Below, piece after piece: positions 46,686 through 55,875 of a stretch of DNA of 64,000 bases. The stretch spans positions 1,116,001 to 1,180,000 of the forward strand of contig NZ_CP019799.1 in assembly GCF_002007605.1 (NCBI RefSeq). The letters are read 5' to 3'. Both the position numbers and the translations under genes were made by a program. Within the stretch, counting starts at the first letter, position 1. Each line of letters opens with the position of its first letter. The notes under the pieces were generated by a model, which ran no database searches, was not told the origin of the DNA, and worked only from the letters and a program-made list of their open reading frames with translations. The stretch is from Cellvibrio sp. PSBB023 (GTDB lineage Bacteria > Pseudomonadota > Gammaproteobacteria > Pseudomonadales > Cellvibrionaceae).

Positions 46686-47768
46686 TTAAAACCAGCGGCT
46701 AATATTGAGCCGCTCCCACCATGTCATTAATAATCTGTCTACCGCCGCTTGCGCTGCAAACCCCAGTTTTTCCGGCAGGGATTTTTTGTAGGTAAATTCC
46801 ACCTCAAAAATATCTGCCGTTTCGGCTTGGGCAAACAGATACTCGTCACTGGTTTGAATCTCATCGATCAAATTGACATCTTTTGCGCGACGTCCGAACC
46901 AGACTTCACCCGTAGCCACTTTCACAACATCTACTTGTGGGCGATGCTCACTGACAAATTCCTTAAACAATACGTGGGTATCTTCAAGTTCTTCTACAAA
47001 TTTAGCGCGCCCCTTGTCGGTATTCTCGCCAAACATGGTGACGGTACGTTTGTATTCACCAGCGGTGAACATCTCGTAATCTATATCGTTTTTCTTCAGC
47101 AGTTTGTGAAAATTAGGCAACTGTGCGACAACACCGATAGACCCTAAAATTGCAAAGGGCGCAGCAACAATTTTGTTGGCCACACAGGCCATCATGTAAC
47201 CACCGCTGGCAGCCACCTTGTCTACACAAATGGTCAGTGGAATATTTTTGTTGGTTATGCGCGTCAGTTGGCTGGATGCCAAGCCGTAGCTGTGAACCAT
47301 ACCGCCGCCACTTTCTACTTTTACCACCACCTCATCCGTAGGTTTGGCCAAGGTGAGTACAGTGCTGATTTCTTCGCGCAGGCTGTCCACTTCCGAGGCC
47401 TTGATATCGCCATAGAAATCGAGCACAAAAATACGCTTTTTATCGGCAACTACTTCGTCGGTAGTGGCATCTGCCGTTGGTTTTGCGGTTTCTTTTGCGG
47501 CTTTTTTCTTTTCTGCCTTTTCTTCTTTGCGGCGCTTTTTCTCGGCTTTTTCAAACTCTTTGTAAGCGTCATCGTCCATCATGGCGTCGCGTAATGTATC
47601 GCGCATGTGATCAAACTTTTCATTGAGTTTGGTCACTTCTATATGACCTTTATCTGATTTTTTATTGCGGCCGCCCAGTGATACAGCAACCACTACCACA
47701 ACCAGGATTGCGGCAACAAAGGTGACGACTTTGGCCAGGAACAGCCCGTATTCTGCTAAAAATTCCAA
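46686..47768 (-). CDS. sohB: SohB-family S49 inner-membrane serine protease
   Basis: A 360-residue protease. N-terminal membrane helix (LAEYGLFLAKVVTFVAAILV), a Lys/Glu-rich coiled segment (about 70-110, KKRRKEEKAEKKK), then the S49 domain: KVESGGGMVHSYG, catalytic Ser in VDKVAASGGYMMAC and catalytic Lys in GEYKRTVTMFGENTD. The probable start is TTG at 47768, seven bases after GGAG, because it reproduces the family N-terminus M-E-F-L-x-x-YGLFLAK; the open frame begins six codons earlier. It lies 66 bases after the preceding membrane-protein gene. Confidence 0.92.
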   Translation of the reverse strand: MEFLAEYGLFLAKVVTFVAAILVVVVVAVSLGGRNKKSDKGHIEVTKLNEKFDHMRDTLRDAMMDDDAYKEFEKAEKKRRKEEKAEKKKAAKETAKPTADATTDEVVADKKRIFVLDFYGDIKASEVDSLREEISTVLTLAKPTDEVVVKVESGGGMVHSYGLASSQLTRITNKNIPLTICVDKVAASGGYMMACVANKIVAAPFAILGSIGVVAQLPNFHKLLKKNDIDYEMFTAGEYKRTVTMFGENTDKGRAKFVEELEDTHVLFKEFVSEHRPQVDVVKVATGEVWFGRRAKDVNLIDEIQTSDEYLFAQAETADIFEVEFTYKKSLPEKLGFAAQAAVDRLLMTWWERLNISRWF

Positions 47769-47834
47769 AACATAAACTCCATACAACAGCTTGGGAAACC
47801 GGCACCATGCCGATGTCTAACCATCGCTCATCAA

Positions 47835-48485
47835 TTAAAAAGTACTTACTGCATCCCGGGCAACTTGATTGACCGGACGCGCAACTAGTCCAGTATTGGA
47901 CAGGGTGATCTCAAACAAGGCGCCGTCTTTCATGGGCAAATAGGTGGCTGAGCCATAAACCGCATCAACAATCGGGAACCAATCAGGGTGTTTATTGACC
48001 ACTTGCCACAGGTCAACGCCGTAAAGATCGGGATGTACACTGTGCGCGGTGCGTTTTTCTGTGGTTTCCTGTTCAATATCGTAATAGCGCCCACTCAAGC
48101 GCTCCAGCCGATAGGCGGGTTTCAAGCCAAAGGTAGCCAGATACCCCTTCCATTTAACAATACGCGCATCCAATTGCCATTGATCACCACGCAGTTCTAC
48201 GCGCTGTTCTTTTCCATTCTTATCGGAAAGTACCGCAAAGTAATGTTGATCTTCAATTTTGTCAAAATTAATAGTGGCGACGACTTGCTCCTGCAGCACT
48301 TGCTTGTAGCTGTACAAATCAAATGCCGTTACCGCGATAACTGCTGCCAAGCCAATCAACGCCAGGCCAAATAGCCCACGGCAAAACCCCACAAACCATG
48401 AGTTTTGCCAAAGTATTCTCGCGGCCTTATAAAGGATATAAACCGCAATAAGGCCAATAAGGAGGGCAAGTAAAGTGAAGATCAT
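47835..48485 (-). CDS. Conserved membrane protein of unknown function
   Basis: A 216-residue protein with two N-terminal transmembrane helices (TLLALLIGLIAVYILYKA and GLFGLALIGLAAVIAV) and a soluble domain beginning DLYSYKQVLQEQVVATINF, rich in aromatic and charged residues. Database entries of this kind are sometimes called cation/multidrug efflux pump, which the topology does not support. It lies 24 bases after nudC and probably belongs to the fimL-nudC transcript. Confidence 0.65.
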   Translation of the reverse strand: MIFTLLALLIGLIAVYILYKAARILWQNSWFVGFCRGLFGLALIGLAAVIAVTAFDLYSYKQVLQEQVVATINFDKIEDQHYFAVLSDKNGKEQRVELRGDQWQLDARIVKWKGYLATFGLKPAYRLERLSGRYYDIEQETTEKRTAHSVHPDLYGVDLWQVVNKHPDWFPIVDAVYGSATYLPMKDGALFEITLSNTGLVARPVNQVARDAVSTF

Positions 48486-48509
48486 ATGAGGCTACCTGTT
48501 ACCAGCGAG

Positions 48510-49379
48510 TTATTGTGTTGTTAACGAAAGTTGCTGACGTTGGCGTACATAATGCGCGATTAGTTGCCCCGCTACACTAGCTTTTGCCGGAATAGCCGGC
48601 AACTGGTCATAGCGGAACCATTTAGCATCTCTAATTTCTTGCGGATCCACGTTTATCTCACCCGATTCATAGGTCGCAAAGAACCCCAGCATCAACTGCG
48701 AGGGGAATGGCCAGGGCTGGCTCTGAAAGTAATGCAGCTCGCCGACCGTCACCCCGACCTCTTCCATCACTTCACGGCGCACACAATCCTCTACGCTTTC
48801 TCCTGCTTCCACAAAGCCAGCCAAGGTACTGTACACAACCCGTGTCGCCCGCTGATGGTGGGCAAGCAGTAATTCATCGCCACGAGTAACCAAGACAATC
48901 ATGCAAGGCGAGAGGCGGGGATAAAAACGCAGGCTGCAATGAGCGCAACAGGTTGCCCTGTCGATTTCATCCTGCTGGGTGGCACGGCCACAGCGACCAC
49001 AATATTGGTGATCATAAAACCACTGCGCAATTTGCAAGGCGCGCCCGGCCAATTGGAAAAAGGGTGGCGACAGGATTTCCAGTTGCGAGCGTAGGCCTAA
49101 CCACTCATAGCCTTCTACTACACAACCTGCATCCACTACCCTGACCCAGAGATCTTCACCCGCCAGCACCCCAAGATAATGCTCACTCAGAATAGAAAGC
49201 CCCGGTAACGCAGCTTGCATGGTGTCGGCCAGAACCAGGTGGCCCGCTTGGCACAACAATAAATCGCAGCGCAATGTGGGTGTAGCGGCAACCAAAATAA
49301 AGCGCCGGTTGCGGCTGGCAACCGGCGCTATGTGATTGGCATGAAATTCAAATGATGTGGGATCGAACTCTATAGACAT
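48510..49379 (-). CDS. nudC: NADH pyrophosphatase (NAD-cap decapping Nudix hydrolase)
   Basis: A 289-residue enzyme. Zinc ribbon CGRCG...CAHC in the middle, then the full Nudix box GFVEAGESVEDCVRREVMEE, and the NudC-specific SQPWPFPSQLMLGF directly after it. It hydrolyses NADH and removes NAD caps from RNA. Its start is two bases from the fimL stop, so they are co-transcribed. Confidence 0.95.
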   Translation of the reverse strand: MSIEFDPTSFEFHANHIAPVASRNRRFILVAATPTLRCDLLLCQAGHLVLADTMQAALPGLSILSEHYLGVLAGEDLWVRVVDAGCVVEGYEWLGLRSQLEILSPPFFQLAGRALQIAQWFYDHQYCGRCGRATQQDEIDRATCCAHCSLRFYPRLSPCMIVLVTRGDELLLAHHQRATRVVYSTLAGFVEAGESVEDCVRREVMEEVGVTVGELHYFQSQPWPFPSQLMLGFFATYESGEINVDPQEIRDAKWFRYDQLPAIPAKASVAGQLIAHYVRQRQQLSLTTQ

Positions 49380-49381
49380 AA

Positions 49382-51088
49382 TCAGAGGTTATAACCAAGC
49401 GCCTGCAGACTTTCCTCTGCAATTTGTAAAACCGCAGTATCGGCATTTTTATTTAACTTGAGTGCATCCAGATAATATTCCAGGCTGATCACTGCATCGG
49501 CAAAGGTTTCAAGTAAATGTTGAACCGCTGGCTGTTGTTCCGCCGCCAGAAGATCGTCTTCCACAAAACGCATACACCCCGCCAATACCTTGGCCGCACG
49601 TGACAAGCCCAGCACAAACATGCCGCCGCGCACTGAGTCCAAAATGCCGGGGATATTGCGAATATGACCCTTGTCGTAGTTGGATTCCGCAAATGCACTC
49701 AGTGCACGCTTGACCGTCGCCAAGCCCACTTCGGCTTCATCAATGACAATTTTTTCTGCTTCCGCGATTTGATTGTTCGTCATCGCAGCATCACGCGATA
49801 ACGCATTGATTTGTGCCAGTTTATCGTCAGACAGGTTGGCATTGTTCAAGCCGGCAATGGTGCTTTCGACATACAACAATGTATCCGCAACCTGCAACAG
49901 TTCATCGGGCGTGACTGCGCTGCGGTTGTTCTGCCATTGGGCGATTTTTTCTATTTCCTGTTTCAGGCTATTGCTGGGCGATACCAATCCCACAATCGAT
50001 AAAATATCGGCGACTTTTTTCAGCGTTTCCAGAAGCTCAGGCGAATCGTTCAACAACTCTGCCCCACCCTGCGCCGCGCGTTCCAAAATATTTTTGGTGC
50101 TGTGTAACTCATCAGTTAATACAGTGACCATGGAACTGATGGTGTTGGCGCTGGGGCCATTAAGGAATTCCATCTCACGGGCTAATTCTGACTCGGTGTA
50201 GCCAAGCGGCCCAACGCCAAAAGCGGCTAAAACAGCAATAGAATGTGGCTGCTCTGAATGCGCCAACGCCAGCAAATACAACAACTCTTTTTGTAAGGAT
50301 TGATCGACATCGCGCTCCAGTACCGCTTTACCTTCAAATTGGAAGCGCTTTATTTCACGCTCTATCGCGCTAAATATCATTTTGCGGCTTTTGGTAAGAC
50401 GCATATTTTTTTCACCGATGGCGGCAAGGGTTGCCGCGCACAGCCACCAGAAATTGCTCAGCGCACTTCCCGTAGAAGCAACCTCAAGGCGCTGCAAGGC
50501 GCGAGTCATCATTGCCAGTGATGGCTTGACTTGCGTGCCTTTAAGCACATTCAGTAAGGTGGTCTGGTACATATGCCGCAAGCGACGCACCAGCACGCTC
50601 AAGTCTTCTGGCAATGGCTGTGCTGACGCCGTTAACTGGCGATGGCATTTAACACTTGGCAAGGCAAAAAAATAGCTTTCGGGCAAGGGAGCGGCTTTGC
50701 GCGCGAAACGCAATTCGTTGATATGGGGAATGAGGAGCATCGCCATGCTGCGTGCAGTTTGTGAACAATATTCCAGGTAGCGCGGCAGGATAAAAAAACT
50801 GGAGGTTAGCAACTCCAGCTTTGCATCGGTTTTAGGATCATCGCCCAAAGTGATGTCATTGATATGGGTGACCAGTTCATCCGCCAACAAATCCAAACCG
50901 CGTAGTTGGATCAAGCTGAGGATGCCGCGAATTTGCTTGATGCCCTCAATACAGCTTTGCAGCAATTCACCGTTGTTTCGATCCTGCGCAAATTGCTCCA
51001 GACGCACAGCGGATTGCTCGATAGTGGCAACCAGCTCATCCTGAACCATTTTTAGTGAAGCAAGATTTAAGGTTTCTGTTGTGCTCAC
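49382..51088 (-). CDS. fimL: FimL-like pilus/chemosensory scaffold protein
   Basis: A 568-residue, almost wholly helical protein resembling FimL, which is related to the N-terminal histidine-phosphotransfer region of ChpA but lacks the phosphorylatable histidines. Early segments LVATIEQSAVRLEQFAQDR, LLQSCIEGIKQIRGILSLI and LPRYLEYCSQTARSMAMLLI fit the family. In Pseudomonas, FimL ties the Chp system and cAMP to type IV pili. Start is GTG 51088, five bases after AGGAAG; the longer frame to 51124 is not supported. Confidence 0.82.
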   Translation of the reverse strand: MSTTETLNLASLKMVQDELVATIEQSAVRLEQFAQDRNNGELLQSCIEGIKQIRGILSLIQLRGLDLLADELVTHINDITLGDDPKTDAKLELLTSSFFILPRYLEYCSQTARSMAMLLIPHINELRFARKAAPLPESYFFALPSVKCHRQLTASAQPLPEDLSVLVRRLRHMYQTTLLNVLKGTQVKPSLAMMTRALQRLEVASTGSALSNFWWLCAATLAAIGEKNMRLTKSRKMIFSAIEREIKRFQFEGKAVLERDVDQSLQKELLYLLALAHSEQPHSIAVLAAFGVGPLGYTESELAREMEFLNGPSANTISSMVTVLTDELHSTKNILERAAQGGAELLNDSPELLETLKKVADILSIVGLVSPSNSLKQEIEKIAQWQNNRSAVTPDELLQVADTLLYVESTIAGLNNANLSDDKLAQINALSRDAAMTNNQIAEAEKIVIDEAEVGLATVKRALSAFAESNYDKGHIRNIPGILDSVRGGMFVLGLSRAAKVLAGCMRFVEDDLLAAEQQPAVQHLLETFADAVISLEYYLDALKLNKNADTAVLQIAEESLQALGYNL

Positions 51089-51349
51089 GATAACTTCCTG
51101 GCATTGAACAATGATAGTAGGCACGAACAGAAACTAGGTGCCCGCCTCTTTTATAGGGTAATTGAGTAGATTGACTCTATACCATGTTTGGCGCTATTTC
51201 ACGGTGCTCGTTTAAATAAGCCTCAACCAAGTGCGAGACTGCCGAACATTTCTCATTTGCGGTTATCCGACTGATTATTATCTGTTCGCTTTGGTCTGGC
51301 CCCTTCGTTATTATCTGTTTGCTGTGCTTTACCAAGGGTCTTTGTACCG

Positions 51350-52063
51350 CTAATCGCGCAACCAAACGCAATTATCGCCACTGGCCTTGGCAATAGCTGC
51401 CAATTTTTGCTGGTGTAATTCCAGCTCGTCACTACTCGCCGCAATGACCGGCAGGGGTTTACGCCCACTGGGAAGGCGGCGAATCTGGTTCTGGTCATCG
51501 CCCCCCTCCTCTTTTGATTGATTGCCCCCTAATGACAGTGCGGTTTGGCCGCCGGTCATTAACAGATAAACATCCGCCAGGATCTCGGCATCGAGCAATG
51601 CGCCGTGCAGTTCGCGTTGGGAGTTATCGACACCGTAGCGTTTACACAGTGCATCCAGATTATTTTTTTGGCCGGGATGTTTGGCGCGGGCCATTAACAA
51701 GGTGTCTACCACATGGCAGCGATCGGTGATCGAGCCAAATCCGGGCCGCAGGAGGTTTAACTCGTAATTGATAAAGCCAATATCAAACGCGGCGTTGTGG
51801 ATCACCAACTCGGCATCGCCAATAAAATTCAGAAATTCATCGGCAATACGTGCAAATACCGGTTTATCTTCCAGCATGGCATTACTAATACCGTGCACTG
51901 CTTGCGCACCGGCATCAATTTCCCGCTCGGGTTTAATGTATTGATGGTAGTGACGGCCAGTAAGGCGACGATTGAAAAGCTCGACACAACCAATTTCGAT
52001 AATCCGGTGCCCTTGGGATGTTTCCAGACCGGTAGTTTCGGTATCCAATACAATTTGACGCAT
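51350..52063 (-). CDS. dnaQ: DNA polymerase III subunit epsilon (proofreading exonuclease)
   Basis: A 237-residue DEDDh exonuclease: Exo I VLDTETTGLE, Exo II LVIHNAAFDIGF, Exo III HGALLDAEILADVYLLM. A polar linker and C-terminal polymerase-binding segment (SSDELELHQQKLAAI) follow. In most Pseudomonas-like genomes rnhA is directly upstream; here the methyltransferase gene is, with only 70 bases between. Confidence 0.95.
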   Translation of the reverse strand: MRQIVLDTETTGLETSQGHRIIEIGCVELFNRRLTGRHYHQYIKPEREIDAGAQAVHGISNAMLEDKPVFARIADEFLNFIGDAELVIHNAAFDIGFINYELNLLRPGFGSITDRCHVVDTLLMARAKHPGQKNNLDALCKRYGVDNSQRELHGALLDAEILADVYLLMTGGQTALSLGGNQSKEEGGDDQNQIRRLPSGRKPLPVIAASSDELELHQQKLAAIAKASGDNCVWLRD

Positions 52064-52133
52064 GTTGCTTTAACCTGATGTGTTTAACCCAATAACTATA
52101 AAAAGTGCTGTAGATAGCGTTCTGTAGGATTGC

Positions 52134-53003
52134 CTAATAAGCCGTATTTTTCATAAACAGGCAGGCGCGCAAGCGGTTTTGCGCCGAAGGCCCCACAATG
52201 CGAGTCACTGCCAGCCCCCGCAGCGGGCGATACTGTTGCCATGCCGGTTTTATGGGTGTTAAGGGGATATGATCCTTGCGTGCCACCACAAGATAGAAAC
52301 CGCCCCACGGCAGACGCAGCCTTTTACCCCAGCGCTCCAGCCATTGCAAATATTTAATGGCGCCCTCTTGGGGTAAGGGTGGGCGGTAAAATCCCTCGTA
52401 CACCGCTACCGCTTCCATATCAACCAGCGCGAGCCAATCAATTAACCGGCCTTTGCGTAAGTATTGAAAACGCCAGCGCGGTTTTGCGGTAAAAAATCGC
52501 AGCAAGCTTGCACAGCATCCCCACAGACTCCAGGGGTTGAACCCCACCACAATCAAATGACCACGCGGAATAATTACCCGAGTCGCTTCGCGCAATAGAT
52601 GATGGGGGCTTTGGCTGTAATCAAGGGCGTGATGAAGAATGACAGCGTCGATGGATTCTGAGGCCAGAGGTAAGTGATTGAAATCTGCCAGCGCGCCAAT
52701 AGGCGGGTTATTGGATTCGGTTTTAGGGTGCAGTAAAAATCGATGTGAAATACGGCTCTCACCCGACAATTCCAGACGACCGCTGACCCCGAGTTGCAGC
52801 AAGTGATAGCCAAATACACATTGCAAGGCATCATCTATAGCAATGCGTTCCTGCTCAAGCAGGGCGTGTCCGAGCGGTGTATCGAACCAATCGGACAAAT
52901 CGGTAATAGCCTCACGTATTGGCAAAACGCCAAAACGTTTTTTCCACATCACCGACAGGCGCATCAGTAATCGATGCGGTGTTTTTTTGATCTTTGGGTC
53001 CAT
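52134..53003 (-). CDS. SAM-dependent methyltransferase-like protein
   Basis: A 289-residue protein of the family found between gloB and rnhA/dnaQ. It has LSDWFDTPLGHALLEQER, GYHLLQLGVSG, then an acidic/His patch ADFNHLPLASESIDAVILHH and LLREATRVIIPRGHLIVVGF, which correspond to methyltransferase motifs II-IV. Motif I is weak, as usual for this family. Substrate unknown. ATG 53003 fits family length; the open frame to 53303 is antisense to gloB. Confidence 0.85.
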   Translation of the reverse strand: MDPKIKKTPHRLLMRLSVMWKKRFGVLPIREAITDLSDWFDTPLGHALLEQERIAIDDALQCVFGYHLLQLGVSGRLELSGESRISHRFLLHPKTESNNPPIGALADFNHLPLASESIDAVILHHALDYSQSPHHLLREATRVIIPRGHLIVVGFNPWSLWGCCASLLRFFTAKPRWRFQYLRKGRLIDWLALVDMEAVAVYEGFYRPPLPQEGAIKYLQWLERWGKRLRLPWGGFYLVVARKDHIPLTPIKPAWQQYRPLRGLAVTRIVGPSAQNRLRACLFMKNTAY

Positions 53004-53165
53004 GTGCTGCTCTCGGTTGGAGATATAGCCTGCGTGGATTAACCAGCGAATGCCGACTCGGTGAGCCAATCTATCACAGCTGACGGTCGATATGGACTTC
53101 AGTAAGCTCGCGATAAGACCTTGATGCGCGTAGAATTTAACGCCTGCAACCTGGAGGTTTACCGA

Positions 53166-53954
53166 GTGACGAGCATCACACCTATTCCCGCCCTGGACAG
53201 CAACTACTTCTGGGTAATAAGGCCCGATATAAATATGCCCGAGGTTTATCTGGTGGATCCGGGCGATGCAGCTCCTCTCATTACCTACCTGCGGCAGCAC
53301 CAATTGGTTCCCGTGGCTATTTTAGTCACCCACCGACATCGTGATCACATCGGCGGCATTGATGAACTGCTCCGCCATTGGTCAATTCCGGTCTATGGGC
53401 CGGAGTCACCGGCCATCCCCCAAATCACACACAAGCTCAAAGGCGGCGATAAACTTTTTTTCGCCAAAATGCCGTTGGACGTTATCGCTGTGCCCGGTCA
53501 TACCACAGAGCATATTGCCTACTATATGCCCGCACGCGAAGATGTGAATGAACCGGCGCTGTTCTGCGGTGATGCCTTATTTGCTGCTGGCTGTGGCCGC
53601 ATGTTCGATGGGCCAGCTGATGTGATGTGGGCGTCGCTCTGCACATTGGCCGCCCTGCCGAACGCTACACGTATTTATTGCGCCCACGAATACACCCTTG
53701 CCAACCTGAGGTTTGCTTGTGCTGTGGAGCCAGATAACCTGGATATAAAGCAGCGCCATGATCAAGTTAGCGCCTTGCGAGCGACAAATAGCATCACCCT
53801 CCCCTCAAGCATCGCGCTTGAAAAACGAACCAATCCCTTTTTGCGCTGTCAAGAAGCTGGCGTCAAACGCTTCATTGAGCAACAAAATGGCCATCACATT
53901 GAGTCGGCTGCCGAGGTATTTGCTCTGCTGCGCAAGGCCAAAGACAACTGGTAG
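53166..53954 (+). CDS. gloB: Hydroxyacylglutathione hydrolase (glyoxalase II)
   Basis: A 262-residue metallo-beta-lactamase-fold enzyme. Metal ligands: THRHRDHIGG, PGHTTEH, FCGDALFAAGCGRMFDG and YCAHEYTLANLRFA. C-terminal glutathione-binding part ends near RTNPFLR. It hydrolyses S-lactoylglutathione in methylglyoxal detoxification. The start is GTG 53166, eight bases after GGAGG, giving MTSITPIPALDSNYFW; the in-frame ATG at 53121 lacks support. Diverges from the methyltransferase. Confidence 0.93.
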   Translation: MTSITPIPALDSNYFWVIRPDINMPEVYLVDPGDAAPLITYLRQHQLVPVAILVTHRHRDHIGGIDELLRHWSIPVYGPESPAIPQITHKLKGGDKLFFAKMPLDVIAVPGHTTEHIAYYMPAREDVNEPALFCGDALFAAGCGRMFDGPADVMWASLCTLAALPNATRIYCAHEYTLANLRFACAVEPDNLDIKQRHDQVSALRATNSITLPSSIALEKRTNPFLRCQEAGVKRFIEQQNGHHIESAAEVFALLRKAKDNW

Positions 53955-54258
53955 CCACAGCGAATAAGGCAAAATCCAGCGCCAAAACCAGCTCTCAAGC
54001 CTGCTGTGACGCACTGCTGTTATTCCAGATTAAACGTTGACCGCATGGTATTCAGCCCCTAGAATCCGAAATCCACAGTCCCAAGGAGGGCAGAGGCAAT
54101 CACTAAATAGCATTCATTTCAGCAATTTATAGGATGAACAACCTAACTTATTGCGAAATGCTGCTTTATTAATCAGGCTTTTTAACAATCGGAAACCTAT
54201 GCAAGTGATCGCATAGCTATACGTGATGCTCAAAAAGCACCCAACAAAAAGTGACCCT
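53955..54258. other. Non-coding stretch between gloB and mltD
   Basis: About 300 bases without a supported gene or hairpin. It probably contains the mltD promoter; nothing more specific is seen. Confidence 0.45.
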
Positions 54259-55806
54259 ATGAATCACCAACACCCTCTTTTCAAGTTGTCCGCTTGCCTA
54301 TTGCTCGCCGTGACAATGTTAGTAGCAGGCTGTAGCAGCCTTCCAGATAAAAGCAGCGAAACCGCTGACGTTAAAACAAAATCTATTAAAAAGCAGGCAA
54401 AAAAATCCGTTGCCAAAACACCAGTCGAACCTCAGCAAGTGACAAATCTGTGGGATGAGATAGTAGACGGTTATGGCTTGCCCGAGGTGAGCGATGACAG
54501 GGTCAGTAAAAATTTGCGCTGGCTCGCCAATAATCAACGCTACCTGGATCGCGTCGCCTTACAAAGTCGCCCCTACTTACATTATGTAACCAACGAATTG
54601 AAAGCTAATGGCTTGCCGCTTGAACTCGCGCTCTTGCCGATTGTAGAAAGTGCTTACAATCCATTTGCCATATCGCCCAGCAGAGCCTTGGGGATTTGGC
54701 AATTTATGCCGCAGACCGGCCGCAATTTCGGCTTGGCGCAAAACCACTGGTATGACGGTAGACGTGATGTAATGGCATCAACAGATGCCGCGGTGCGTTA
54801 TCTAAAGCGCTTGAATACTATGTTTGATGGCGACTGGTTTTTGGCAGTGGCCGCTTACAATGCCGGCGAAGGTACGGTACGCCGTGCGATTGACAGAAAC
54901 CGCAAGCAGGGTAAAAAAGCAGATTTTTGGTCGCTCCCACTTTCCCAGCAAACGCAATCCTACGTTCCCCAGCTAATCGCCCTGTCAAAAGTGATTGCCA
55001 ACCCGGGTAAATATGACCTTGAACTCGCCGCCATTCCCAATAACCCCTACTTCACTACTGTTAATGTCAGCTCCCCTATTGATTTGGCCCAAGCGGCGCG
55101 CATGGCGGAAATTGACCCCAAAGAATTGCGCAACCTCAACGCTGGCTACAATCGCTGGATAACTAATCCCTCTGGCCCGCACCAATTGCTGGTCCCCGTT
55201 GCTGATGCCGCACAATTCACCCTGACACTCGATAAACTCCCCCAAATTAAACCCATGCAAATTGCCGGTGATTACAAGGTGAAATCCGGTGATACCTTGG
55301 GTGCCTTAGCCAAACGCTACGGCACCAGCGTTGCGGCAATCCAGGCAGCTAATAACCTCAAATCCACCAACCTTCGTGTGGGCCAGAGTTTAAGTATTCC
55401 CGGCCAAGCTCCAGTTGATTCACCTTATGCGCGCCAAGCTGAGCAAGAAATTGCGCAGCGCAACACCAAAAATACTGGTGTTTATTACACCGTTAAATCG
55501 GGTGACAGTTTCTGGACCATCGCCAAAAGCAACGGCACCAGCGTTAACAATCTGCTGAAATGGAATGATCTGAGTGCAAATGCCAAACTCAAGCCAGGCC
55601 AAAAACTCTTGGTTGCCAATAGTGCAGTGACTCAAAAAGATGGCAACAAAATTACCTACCAAATCAAAAGTGGCGATACCCTGAATAAAATCGCCAACAA
55701 ATTTGCTGTTTCCACAAAAGATATTTTGAGCTGGAACAAAGTAAAAAATGAAAGCTATATTCACCCAGGTCAGGAACTAACCATTTATCTTTCTGCCAAG
55801 AATTAA
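54259..55806 (+). CDS. mltD: Membrane-bound lytic murein transglycosylase D
   Basis: A 515-residue outer-membrane lipoprotein: signal ending MLVAGC, Ser/Lys-rich spacer, GH23 transglycosylase domain with catalytic Glu in LPIVESAYNP and GIWQFMPQTGRNFGL plus AVAAYNAGEGTV, then three LysM domains beginning YKVKSGDTLGALAK, YTVKSGDSFWTIAK and YQIKSGDTLNKIAN. It cleaves peptidoglycan to 1,6-anhydromuropeptides. ATG 54259 places the signal peptide best; in-frame starts 12 codons earlier have no clear ribosome site. Confidence 0.93.
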   Translation: MNHQHPLFKLSACLLLAVTMLVAGCSSLPDKSSETADVKTKSIKKQAKKSVAKTPVEPQQVTNLWDEIVDGYGLPEVSDDRVSKNLRWLANNQRYLDRVALQSRPYLHYVTNELKANGLPLELALLPIVESAYNPFAISPSRALGIWQFMPQTGRNFGLAQNHWYDGRRDVMASTDAAVRYLKRLNTMFDGDWFLAVAAYNAGEGTVRRAIDRNRKQGKKADFWSLPLSQQTQSYVPQLIALSKVIANPGKYDLELAAIPNNPYFTTVNVSSPIDLAQAARMAEIDPKELRNLNAGYNRWITNPSGPHQLLVPVADAAQFTLTLDKLPQIKPMQIAGDYKVKSGDTLGALAKRYGTSVAAIQAANNLKSTNLRVGQSLSIPGQAPVDSPYARQAEQEIAQRNTKNTGVYYTVKSGDSFWTIAKSNGTSVNNLLKWNDLSANAKLKPGQKLLVANSAVTQKDGNKITYQIKSGDTLNKIANKFAVSTKDILSWNKVKNESYIHPGQELTIYLSAKN

Positions 55807-55821
55807 TCGCAGATCGATACC

Positions 55822-55857
55822 CACAAAAAAGCCGCAGTTTTCTGCGGCTTTTTTGTG
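55822..55857. terminator. Bidirectional terminator after mltD
   Basis: Perfect 16-bp stem (CACAAAAAAGCCGCAG and complement) with TTTT loop, between the converging mltD and TAP-type hydrolase genes. Confidence 0.93.
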
Positions 55858-55875
55858 CAACCAATATTCTTATTG

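Noticed and set aside
51240..51340. Two similar TTATTATCTGTT..GCT stretches between dnaQ and fimL
   Set aside because: Short, imperfect, only two copies; may be chance.
53004..53303. N-terminal extension of the methyltransferase
   Set aside because: It lies antisense to gloB and does not resemble family N-termini.
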